From: Clostridia bacterium
Lineage (GTDB): Bacteria > Bacillota_A > Clostridia > Christensenellales > Borkfalkiaceae
Direction: 5' to 3'
Assembly (NCBI GenBank): GCA_017456945.1
Contig: JAFTIK010000024.1
Span: 1 to 13,020, forward strand
Length of the DNA stretch: 13,020 bases
Position numbers and translations under genes: made by a program. Numbering within the stretch: position 1 is the stretch's first letter; every line of letters begins with the position of its first letter. The notes below the pieces were generated by a model. That model saw only the letters and a list, made by a program, of their open reading frames with translations. It was not told the origin of the DNA and did no database searches. Positions 7,063-13,020 of the stretch are shown one piece after another.

Positions 7063-7982
7063 GCCGATTAGGGTGGTGGAAACGCGCTTTTTTGGTAGAA
7101 GGGCTTAACCAAGATAACCTTTTAGGGATTTTGAATAAAAGGGGAATAAAACTTTACGACGTTAAAAAAATCTCTAACAAAAAAGTTTATATTAGCGTAA
7201 ACTTAAACCAAAGTGAAAAATTTTTTGCAATTACCAAAGAATTGTGCTATAATGTAAAAAAAGTAGGGGTAAAAGGCAGGCATTTGTGGGTTTATCGGCT
7301 GATAAACAACGTCGGCTTGGCTATAGGCGCGCTTTTCTTTGCCGTTATCGCCTATTTTTCTAACGATATTCTATTCGATTATAGGTTTTCTGGTAGCGGA
7401 AAGGCGTATAAAAACCAAGTGATTGCCTACCTTAACGGGGTAGGGCTTAAAAAGTTCGCTAGGTTTTCAGATTTTAGGCTAGACCTTTTAGAAGATAGGG
7501 TTTTATCTTCTAACCCCAACCTTACTTTCGTCAGTTTGGAAAAGAAAGGAAATTATTTGCAAGTTTATCTCGTTCTTAAAAACCAAAGCGCAGATAGGCT
7601 TAACGGGGAAGTTTATTCTCTTAAGTCGGGCGCTTTCGGGGTTGTGGAAAGCGTTAAGGTTTACCGTGGCACGCCCGTAGTAAAGGTGGGTGATACGGTA
7701 AAAGAAGGGGATATTTTGGTAGATGGTTTCGTGGTTATAAAAGAACAAACAGTACCCGTTTCCGTGCTTGCTTTCGTAACGCTCGTTTGCGAGCATACTA
7801 CCGTTTATCAAGGCAGTACCGACGGGGAAAGCGGGGTGGCGAAAGCCATTGCCGACCAAGAACTTTTCGAGTGGGAAATTATAGACCAACAGGTCGGGTT
7901 AGAACAAAAGCAATCGGAAGGGGAAACCCTTTACGAATACACGGTCGTATCCAAGTATAGAAGGGTGTTTTTCGCTGGATAA
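7026..7982 (+). CDS. yqfD: Sporulation protein YqfD (short form, TTG start)
   Basis: YqfD is a membrane-anchored sporulation-stage protein of unknown biochemical function. The 318 residues show the family order: a soluble N-terminal part with FLVEGLNQDNLLGILNKRGIKLYDV (22-46), a single strong membrane helix at about 94-113, then an extracytoplasmic part with a POTRA-like stretch (about 118-180). This is followed by KSGAFGVVESVKVYRGTPVVKVGDTVKEGDILVDG, the hallmark C-terminal beta segment. Family members commonly have close to 400 residues, so this one is short, mainly in the C-terminal half. The start is a TTG: the frame is closed by TGA at 7014-7016, so no earlier start exists, and GGGGGTGA lies about ten bases upstream. 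The 37-base overlap with yqfC implies coupled translation. Confidence 0.88.
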   Translation: MRKNNQNRTGFLSRLGWWKRAFLVEGLNQDNLLGILNKRGIKLYDVKKISNKKVYISVNLNQSEKFFAITKELCYNVKKVGVKGRHLWVYRLINNVGLAIGALFFAVIAYFSNDILFDYRFSGSGKAYKNQVIAYLNGVGLKKFARFSDFRLDLLEDRVLSSNPNLTFVSLEKKGNYLQVYLVLKNQSADRLNGEVYSLKSGAFGVVESVKVYRGTPVVKVGDTVKEGDILVDGFVVIKEQTVPVSVLAFVTLVCEHTTVYQGSTDGESGVAKAIADQELFEWEIIDQQVGLEQKQSEGETLYEYTVVSKYRRVFFAG

Positions 7983-8019
7983 CAGACCGAAAAAAATAAG
8001 AAACACTTAAGGTAACGTT

Positions 8020-9489
8020 ATGGCTTTAAAAAAGACAAAATATCAAAAGGTTCAGAGTTGGACTACTAAAGATATCGTTCTAAACGTGTTAGTTTACGTT
8101 CTTAACGTAGCGCTAATATCATTGATTTTCGTTGGAACGATTATTATGAACGAAGTTCAAGGCGGGCAAAAATACGGCAAATATTTTGAAAGCCCCGTTC
8201 AGTTCTTGCACTTCTTTACGCTTCTATTGCTTTTAGTTGCTTTGATGGCAACCTATCTTTTCTTTGAAGATAGGGATTTCTTTAAGCGCGCTTCTAATTC
8301 CGAAATGATATTCTTGATTATTGAAGTTTCGCTTATAGTTTGTTATTTTAGCGGAAGTTACATTTATCAATACGTTCGCCCCTTAACGCTAGCCGCTCTA
8401 CTCACTTTGTTTTTAACGGATAGAAGAAAGGCGATTTTCGTAAATATTTTATACTGTCTTTTAACCTTTTTATTCGACCAACTTGGCACGGCGGAATTCA
8501 ATATCGGCGAATATCCCGTTCTTATAATGGGCTTTACTTCGGGCATGCTTGCAATCTTCTGTATGGATAAGGTTTATTCTAGAATAAAACTTTTAGTAAT
8601 GAGTTTGTTGATAACCTTGCCGACCGTAATTTGTATTTCAATGATGGTAATTAATATTCCAAGCGAAAGCACTACGATCGCGCTTATCACGGGCGCTTGT
8701 TCAGGCCCGTTAGCCGTTTCTGCTTTTATGGTATTGTTGCCCGTATTTGAAGCAATCTTTACAAGGGTTTCAAGTTTTAGGCTTTCCGAACTTACCGAAC
8801 ACAAATCTAAACTTATTAGAAAAATGATACAGCAAGCGCCGGGCACTTTCAACCACTCTATCGTAGTTTCAAACATTGCCGAAGCGTGCGCAACCGCTAT
8901 CGGTGAAGACGCTTTGCTTGCAAGAACTTGCGCTTATTATCACGACGTCGGCAAACTTCGCCGTCCGGAATTCTTTAAGGAAAACCAAGCGGACGGGAAC
9001 AACCCGCACGACGATCTTACCCCAGAATTATCCACTAACATATTAAAATCGCACGCAATAGATGGGTATAATTTGGTAATAAAAAACCGTTTGCCTAGAG
9101 AGATTGCAGACGTTTGTATTCAGCACCACGGCACAATGCCTATCTTGTTCTTTTACGCCAAGGCGCAAAAGTTTACCGACGGTGAAGTGGATATATCTCA
9201 ATATTGTTACGCAGGGCCAAAACCACAAACAAAAATCGCCGCAATCATAATGATTGCCGACGGGTGCGAGGCGGCGGTAAGAACGTTACAAGACCGTTCG
9301 AGAGCAAAGGTTGATGAACTGGTTAGAAAAATCGTAAACGACCGTATGAAACTCGGGCAGTTTGAAGAATGTGAAATAACCTTAAAAGAAATCAACATTA
9401 TAATACACACGGTAGTAAACAATCTTACGGGTATCTATCATAACAGAATAGAATATCCCAAGGTGGAAATAGACGGAACTGAAGAGTAG
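8020..9489 (+). CDS. 7TM-HD phosphohydrolase (PgpH/YqfF-like) lacking the extracellular HDED domain
   Basis: This is a 489-residue membrane protein of the 7TM-HD family, whose studied members (PgpH of Listeria, YqfF of Bacillus) degrade the second messenger c-di-AMP. Hydrophobic segments lie near 19-43, 62-82, 96-112, 116-133, 136-152, 164-182, 189-212 and 219-245. A cytoplasmic HD domain follows. The metal-binding set expected for the subtype is complete: H279, H308-D309, H345, H369-H370 and D414, within NHSIVVSNIAEA, YYHDVGKLRRPEFF, SHAIDGY, QHHGT and IADGCEA. Usual members have about 700 residues because an extracellular 7TMR-HDED sensor domain of over 200 residues sits between helices 1 and 2. 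Here only about 18 residues connect them. So the catalytic part looks intact while the sensor is missing. A ribosome site (AAGG) precedes the ATG. The usual upstream phoH is absent. Confidence 0.92.
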   Translation: MALKKTKYQKVQSWTTKDIVLNVLVYVLNVALISLIFVGTIIMNEVQGGQKYGKYFESPVQFLHFFTLLLLLVALMATYLFFEDRDFFKRASNSEMIFLIIEVSLIVCYFSGSYIYQYVRPLTLAALLTLFLTDRRKAIFVNILYCLLTFLFDQLGTAEFNIGEYPVLIMGFTSGMLAIFCMDKVYSRIKLLVMSLLITLPTVICISMMVINIPSESTTIALITGACSGPLAVSAFMVLLPVFEAIFTRVSSFRLSELTEHKSKLIRKMIQQAPGTFNHSIVVSNIAEACATAIGEDALLARTCAYYHDVGKLRRPEFFKENQADGNNPHDDLTPELSTNILKSHAIDGYNLVIKNRLPREIADVCIQHHGTMPILFFYAKAQKFTDGEVDISQYCYAGPKPQTKIAAIIMIADGCEAAVRTLQDRSRAKVDELVRKIVNDRMKLGQFEECEITLKEINIIIHTVVNNLTGIYHNRIEYPKVEIDGTEE

Positions 9490-9498
9490 GAAATTTTT

Positions 9499-10350
9499 AT
9501 GGGAAAACTCCTTTTAGAATGTTTTGAAAAGAAAATAAAACTCAGAAAAATCGCCAAAGCGGTTTATAAAACGCTCGGTCAAAAAGCCTATTTAAAAGCG
9601 GAAATCGTATTTTCCGAAGGGGATGAGATGACCGAACTTAACAGAACTACACGCGGTATAGATAGTATTACCGACGTTCTTTCATACCCTAGTCTTGATG
9701 GAATTAAGGGGGAAGTTCTAATCCCCGAAAATTGCCGTACCGAACTAGAAGGCAAGTATATCTTTTTGGGCTCTATCGTTCTTTGCGAAGAAAAGATTAG
9801 GGAACAAGCCAAAGAATACGGGCATACCGAAGAAAAGGAAACGGAATATCTTATCGTGCACGGCTTAATGCACCTTTTCGGCTACGACCATATGAACGAA
9901 ACGGATAAAAAAGAGATGCGCGATAAAGAAAAGCAGGCGCTCAATATTATTCACGAAAGAGAAATTAAAGCCGAAAAGAAAAGATTGCTAAAAGAAAAAA
10001 TCAAGCAGGAAAAACTTTTGGCAAAACAACAAAAATCCGCTGAAACTACGGTAAATCTTTCCGAAACCAAGCAAGAATTACCTATGCCTAAGGCAGATGA
10101 ACAAGTGGTAAAACCCAAGTTGTCGAAGATTACCGTTAAGTTTGAAGAAGACCAGCCTAAAAAGGAACAGGTAAAAGAATCTATCAAAAAGAAAACCACT
10201 ACCAAGAAAACGGGCGAAAGCAGTCAAAACAAAACTACTAAACCCCGTTCTACTAGCGCTACCAAAACCACCAAGACTACTGCGACAAAGGCAAAAGATA
10301 AGCCTACGCCCGTAAAAACGGTTAAGCGTTCGGAAAAGGCAGGTAAGTAA
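9499..10350 (+). CDS. ybeY: Endoribonuclease YbeY with long basic C-terminal tail
   Basis: YbeY is a zinc-dependent RNase needed for 16S rRNA 3' maturation and ribosome quality control. Residues 1-150 carry the family features: LNRTTRGIDSITDVLSYP (48-65), LGSIVLCEEKIREQAKEYGH (90-109), and the metal motif HGLMHLFGYDH (H121, H125, H131). The usual LGDI is LGSI here. Most YbeY proteins end near residue 150-165. This one has 283 residues. From about 152 it becomes a highly charged predicted helix or coiled coil (KAEKKRLLKEKIKQEKLLAK), then a linker, then from about 222 a Lys/Thr/Ser/Ala/Pro tail resembling histone H1-like or AlgP-like tails. The tail is in frame with one continuous reading frame and ends at the TAA overlapping the era ATG, so it is genuine coding sequence. 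It is likely disordered and nucleic-acid binding (inference). Confidence 0.93.
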   Translation: MGKLLLECFEKKIKLRKIAKAVYKTLGQKAYLKAEIVFSEGDEMTELNRTTRGIDSITDVLSYPSLDGIKGEVLIPENCRTELEGKYIFLGSIVLCEEKIREQAKEYGHTEEKETEYLIVHGLMHLFGYDHMNETDKKEMRDKEKQALNIIHEREIKAEKKRLLKEKIKQEKLLAKQQKSAETTVNLSETKQELPMPKADEQVVKPKLSKITVKFEEDQPKKEQVKESIKKKTTTKKTGESSQNKTTKPRSTSATKTTKTTATKAKDKPTPVKTVKRSEKAGK

Positions 10351-11234
10351 TGAAAAGTGGATTCGTTGCGGTAGTTGGCAGAGCAAACGCAGGTAAAAGC
10401 ACGCTAGTAAACGTTATGGTTGGTGAAAAGGTGGCTATCGTTTCACCAAAACCACAAACTACTAGAGATAGAATTCTCGGCGTGTTAACGACCGAAGATT
10501 ACCAAATTGCCTTTATAGATACCCCAGGTATTTATAAGGCGGACAACCTATTGAATTCGGTTATGCAAAAGACCACTGACGATAGTTGCGTTGACGTGGA
10601 CGCCGTGTTGTTCGTGTTAGACGCGCACGACGGCATAAGCGATACGGATAGAAAACTTCTAAAAAAATATTCGGGTTTATCCGTCCCCGTGATACTCGTT
10701 CTTACCAAGACGGATATTATGCCGGAAAGCTTTTTAATTTCCGAACTTAAAGAACTTTCCGAAGAGAATTTCGAAATAGTTCCCGTGTCGGCAAGAAAGG
10801 GCAGAAACATCAAAGAGTTGCTTAAAGTTATCGCAGATAAACTTCCCGAAGGAGATAAACTTTTCCAGCAAGAAATAGTTTCCGACCGTTCGGAAAAGTT
10901 TATGGTTTCGGAAATTATGCGTGAAAAAATCCTTTTGAAATTTGATAAGGAAATTCCGCACGGTGTTGCCATTATCGTAAACAAGTTTGAACTTAGAAAG
11001 GATAAAAAAGTTTACGAAGTAAACCTTGATATAGTTTGCGAAAAGCCCAACCACAAAGCCATTTTAATCGGCAAGGGTGGCTCGGCGATAAAAGAAGTTT
11101 CCTCGTTCGCGCGTTCGGATATGGAAAAGTTTTTGGGTAAAAAGGTGTTCTTAACCACTTATATCAAGGTTAAAGAAGACTGGCGAAACAGCGCTTTCTT
11201 AATGAAAGAGTACGGCTACGGCTCGGAAAATTAA
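10350..11234 (+). CDS. era: GTPase Era
   Basis: Era is an essential GTPase that binds 16S rRNA near its 3' end and assists small-subunit assembly. Its 294 residues match the normal length. GTPase motifs are G1 GRANAGKS (10-17), G2 region KPQTTRDR (34-41), G3 DTPG (57-60), G4 TKTD (119-122) and G5 SA (147-148). The C-terminal KH domain has the GxxG loop GKGG (241-244), with VFLTTYIKVKEDWR after it. G1 has Ala for the usual Pro and Val (GRPNVGKS), and G4 has Thr for the usual Asn, both conservative variants seen in other P-loop GTPases. The ATG shares one base with the ybeY stop (TAATG), indicating translational coupling of two proteins that act on the same rRNA end. Confidence 0.97.
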   Translation: MKSGFVAVVGRANAGKSTLVNVMVGEKVAIVSPKPQTTRDRILGVLTTEDYQIAFIDTPGIYKADNLLNSVMQKTTDDSCVDVDAVLFVLDAHDGISDTDRKLLKKYSGLSVPVILVLTKTDIMPESFLISELKELSEENFEIVPVSARKGRNIKELLKVIADKLPEGDKLFQQEIVSDRSEKFMVSEIMREKILLKFDKEIPHGVAIIVNKFELRKDKKVYEVNLDIVCEKPNHKAILIGKGGSAIKEVSSFARSDMEKFLGKKVFLTTYIKVKEDWRNSAFLMKEYGYGSEN

Positions 11235-11261
11235 AGGAATAAAAAAAAGTTAAAAGAGCAT

Positions 11262-11281
11262 ACTACTTCGCAAGGAGTAGT
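11262..11281 (+). promoter_or_regulatory. GNRA-capped hairpin enclosing the yqzL ribosome site
   Basis: ACTACTTC (11262-11269) pairs with GGAGTAGT (11274-11281) around the tetraloop GCAA. This gives eight base pairs including one U-G wobble. The AAGGAG ribosome site (11272-11277) lies half in the loop and half in the 3' strand, immediately before the yqzL ATG at 11283. No T-run follows, so it is not a terminator. It could lower or regulate initiation of yqzL (and coupled recO), or be an RNA processing site. Confidence 0.5.
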
Positions 11282-11282
11282 T

Positions 11283-11405
11283 ATGGCAAATAAAAAGAAA
11301 AAAGAGAAGAAGTCCTTTTTAGATACCGTTTGGGAAGATTTTGCTAAAACGGGTGCGATAGGAACTTATCTACTTTACAGAAACCTTAAAGACGGTCGGG
11401 ATTAA
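11283..11405 (+). CDS. yqzL: YqzL-like small protein
   Basis: This is a 40-residue ORF between era and recO. After a lysine-rich start (MANKKKKEKKSF) it reads DTVWEDFAKTGAIGTYLLYRNLKDG. This matches the YqzL pattern of Bacillus subtilis, where a W-x-x-F-x-x-TG-x-I-x-TYLL-[FY]-[RK] core sits in the same place between era and recO. The function is unknown in the family. AAGGAG lies 5 bases before the ATG, within a hairpin. The TAA is 3 bases before the recO ATG. The combination of motif, position and ribosome site makes this a real gene despite its size. Confidence 0.87.
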   Translation: MANKKKKEKKSFLDTVWEDFAKTGAIGTYLLYRNLKDGRD

Positions 11406-11408
11406 CTG

Positions 11409-12122
11409 ATGGAAGAAAAAATTAGCGGAATAGTTTTGGGCGGTATCGCCTACGGCGAGAACGATAAAATACTCAAGATTTTCACCCTTGAAAAAGGGCT
11501 TATTTCCGCTAAAATAAAAGGTGTAAAAAAGGCAGGGGCAAAGTTGAAATTTGCTTCCGAGCCTTTTTGTTTTGCCGAATATATTCTTCGTAACGGCAAG
11601 GCGGGTTATACGGTTATAAACGCTTCGCTTATAGATAGTTTTTACCCCGTTCGTGAAGACGTTATTAAATATTATTCGGGCGCAGTCGTTTTAGAATTTA
11701 TCAAGCGCTTTTATCAAGAAAATATTCTTTCCGAAAGGGAATTTTTCACCGTCGTAAACGCCTTAAAGGAAATCGCCTACGGCGACGATTACAAGGGGGC
11801 GCTCGTAAGGTTTTTGGTGCTTTCGTTAAAAGAAATAGGCTACGCGCTAGAAACTCACGGGTGCTACGCTTGTGGAATCGAGCGTTCGAAAAGGCTGTTT
11901 TTCGATTACGGGTTGGGCGCGTTCTATTGTTTAGATTGTTTTTCGGGGGATGGTAGAGAGATTAACCCCGAAACCTTTTACGCACTTAAAAAAGCCGAAG
12001 ACGGAGAGAGTCTTTCGGACGGAGAGTCGGTAAAAGCGTTAAGACTTTTAGATTACTATTTGACGAATAAAACGGAAGAAAAAGTAGATTCGCTTAAAGA
12101 ATTGTTAAAAATGTTGGCTTAA
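11409..12122 (+). CDS. recO: DNA repair protein RecO
   Basis: RecO helps load RecA onto SSB-coated single-stranded DNA in the RecFOR recombination pathway. The 237 residues show an N-terminal OB fold beginning ISGIVLGGIAYGENDKILKIFTLEKGLISAKIKGVKK (5-41). A helical domain follows, with a four-cysteine zinc site: CYAC (152-155) and CLDC (174-177). Length and order match the family. The ATG is 3 bases after the yqzL stop and has no clear ribosome site of its own (only GGTCGGG upstream), so it probably depends on coupled translation from yqzL. It is the last gene of the operon; no terminator hairpin is visible after it, so some read-through into ppdK is possible. Confidence 0.94.
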   Translation: MEEKISGIVLGGIAYGENDKILKIFTLEKGLISAKIKGVKKAGAKLKFASEPFCFAEYILRNGKAGYTVINASLIDSFYPVREDVIKYYSGAVVLEFIKRFYQENILSEREFFTVVNALKEIAYGDDYKGALVRFLVLSLKEIGYALETHGCYACGIERSKRLFFDYGLGAFYCLDCFSGDGREINPETFYALKKAEDGESLSDGESVKALRLLDYYLTNKTEEKVDSLKELLKMLA

Positions 12123-12146
12123 AATGAAAATACATAGCCAGAACGG

Positions 12147-12175
12147 TTGAAAAATTTTTAAAATTAGTGTAAAAT
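12147..12175 (+). promoter_or_regulatory. Predicted sigma-A promoter for ppdK
   Basis: TTGAAA (12147-12152) and TAAAAT (12170-12175) are separated by 17 bases. The predicted start near 12182 leaves a leader of about 50 bases before the ppdK ATG. This separates ppdK from the recO operon. Confidence 0.7.
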
Positions 12176-12177
12176 AG

Positions 12178-12196
12178 GTAGGTATTGACGACCTAC
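12178..12196 (+). promoter_or_regulatory. Inverted repeat at the predicted ppdK transcription start
   Basis: GTAGGT (12178-12183) and ACCTAC (12191-12196) are perfect inverted repeats around a 7-base spacer, lying just downstream of the -10 box and over the predicted +1. This is a plausible operator. If transcription starts a few bases earlier, it is a 5' stabilising hairpin instead. I do not recognise a known regulator's consensus. Confidence 0.5.
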
Positions 12197-12233
12197 AATT
12201 AATTTAGTAAACTATTTGGAGGAATTTTAAAGA

Positions 12234-13020
12234 ATGAAATACGTTTATTTATTCAGTGAAGGCGACGCTTCAATGCGTGAACTCCTTGGTGGTAAGGGCG
12301 CAAACCTTGCGGAAATGACCAAAATCGGTCTTCCCGTTCCCCAGGGCTTTACCATTTCTACCGAAGCCTGCACCAAGTATTATGAAGACGGAAAGCAAAT
12401 TAACGACGAAATCATGGCTGAAATCATGGAAAATATCGTTAAGATGGAAGAAATCACCGGCAAGAAGTTCGGCGATTTGGAAAACCCTTTGCTCGTTTCC
12501 GTTCGTTCGGGCGCTAGAGCGTCTATGCCCGGCATGATGGATACTATACTTAACCTTGGTCTTAACGAACAAGTAGTTGAAGTTATGGCTGAAAAATCCG
12601 GCAACGCGCGTTGGGCTTACGACTGTTACAGAAGATTTATTCAGATGTATTCCGACGTCGTTATGGAAGTTGGTAAGAAATATTTTGAACAACTTATCGA
12701 CAAAATGAAAGAAGAAAAAGGCGTTAAGCTCGACGTTGAACTTACCGCTGAAGACCTTAAAGAACTTGCAAATCAGTTCAAGGCTGAATACAAGGCTAAA
12801 ATCGGTTCGGATTTCCCGACCGACCCCAAGGAACAACTTATCGGCGCTGTAAAAGCAGTTTTCCGTTCTTGGGATAACCCCAGAGCAAACGTTTATCGTC
12901 GTGACAACGAGATCCCTTACAGTTGGGGTACTGCCGTTAACGTTCAAGCAATGGCTTTCGGTAATATGGGTGACGATTGTGGTACGGGCGTTGCATTTAC
13001 CCGTGACCCCGCTACCGGCG
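12234..13020 (+). CDS. ppdK: Pyruvate, phosphate dikinase, N-terminal part (cut by window edge)
   Basis: PPDK reversibly converts pyruvate + ATP + Pi to PEP + AMP + PPi, working in either direction in anaerobes. The frame is open from the ATG to the right edge, giving 262 of the usual 870-890 residues, all from the ATP-grasp nucleotide-binding region. Signature segments are [12 protein letters not shown] (17-28), [12 protein letters not shown] (32-43), [22 protein letters not shown] (89-110), [17 protein letters not shown], a WDNPRA segment, and near the edge [22 protein letters not shown]. The start has GGAGG (12218-12222) 11 bases upstream, slightly far but with no better ATG. Codon choice resembles pckG, suggesting high expression. 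In B. subtilis and relatives, recO is followed by glyQS, ccpN and a PPDK regulator (yqfL), none of which are present in this gap. Confidence 0.96.
   Translation, partial: MKYVYLFSEGDASMRELLGGKGANLAEMTKIGLPVPQGFTISTEACTKYYEDGKQINDEIMAEIMENIVKMEEITGKKFGDLENPLLVSVRSGARASMPGMMDTILNLGLNEQVVEVMAEKSGNARWAYDCYRRFIQMYSDVVMEVGKKYFEQLIDKMKEEKGVKLDVELTAEDLKELANQFKAEYKAKIGSDFPTDPKEQLIGAVKAVFRSWDNPRANVYRRDNEIPYSWGTAVNVQAMAFGNMGDDCGTGVAFTRDPATG

Noticed and set aside
10150..10347. ybeY tail as a separate gene or a frameshift artefact
   Set aside because: There is one continuous frame from the YbeY core, no ribosome site or start inside the tail, and the stop couples neatly to era.
9951..10386. Two overlapping minus-strand ORFs opposite the ybeY tail
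   Set aside because: They are low-complexity Phe/Leu/Ser-rich shadows caused by the Lys/Thr-rich plus-strand codons.
12147..12165. AT-rich stretch after recO as a terminator
   Set aside because: The A5/T5 symmetry has no GC stem, and the bases are better explained as the -35 region and spacer of the ppdK promoter.
12270..12947. Long minus-strand ORF (225 codons) opposite ppdK
   Set aside because: It is a shadow of the strongly biased ppdK reading frame; the plus-strand frame has unmistakable PPDK motifs, and the antisense protein has no recognisable family or ribosome site.

Overview
The window looks like chromosomal DNA from a Gram-positive, probably spore-forming member of the Clostridia (an inference). 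The evidence is the plus-strand run yqfC-yqfD-pgpH-ybeY-era-yqzL-recO followed by ppdK, which is a Firmicutes backbone neighbourhood. It includes two sporulation-associated genes and the tiny yqzL. Strong purine-rich ribosome sites and an AT-rich background with near-consensus sigma-A promoters fit this. No sequence alone fixes the genus; an uncultured gut Clostridia lineage is plausible. I see no mobile element, CRISPR array, rRNA or tRNA, and no gene-free stretch longer than about 170 bases.

Layout. Bases 1-1488 (+) hold most of a GTP-type PEP carboxykinase, cut by the left edge, ending at a terminator shared with the convergent dut gene. From about 5273 down to 1553 (-) there is a compact group: an ArsB/SLC13-like ion transporter, a nitroreductase-like protein, an FHS-type MFS transporter and dUTPase. 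Next is L-rhamnose isomerase (-), alone, with its own terminator and a perfect-consensus promoter. Divergent from it, from 6799 to 12122 (+), is the yqfC-to-recO operon. The right edge cuts the first 262 codons of pyruvate phosphate dikinase (ppdK), which has its own promoter.

How the genes fit together. PEP carboxykinase and pyruvate phosphate dikinase interconvert oxaloacetate, PEP and pyruvate, and both genes use a codon set that looks tuned for high expression. The central operon combines membrane and sporulation proteins (YqfC, YqfD), a c-di-AMP-phosphodiesterase-like 7TM-HD protein, 16S rRNA maturation factors (YbeY, Era), YqzL, and the repair mediator RecO. Several usual members of this neighbourhood (phoH, dgkA, cdd, glyQS and the ppdK regulators) are absent.

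The most notable points are a PgpH-like protein with an intact HD active site but no extracellular 7TMR-HDED sensor domain, a YbeY with a 120-130 residue Lys/Thr-rich tail, a GNRA-capped hairpin that buries the yqzL ribosome site, and inverted repeats at the predicted transcription starts of rhaA and ppdK. I did not find a clearly new multi-gene system; the window is mostly a streamlined variant of known housekeeping loci.
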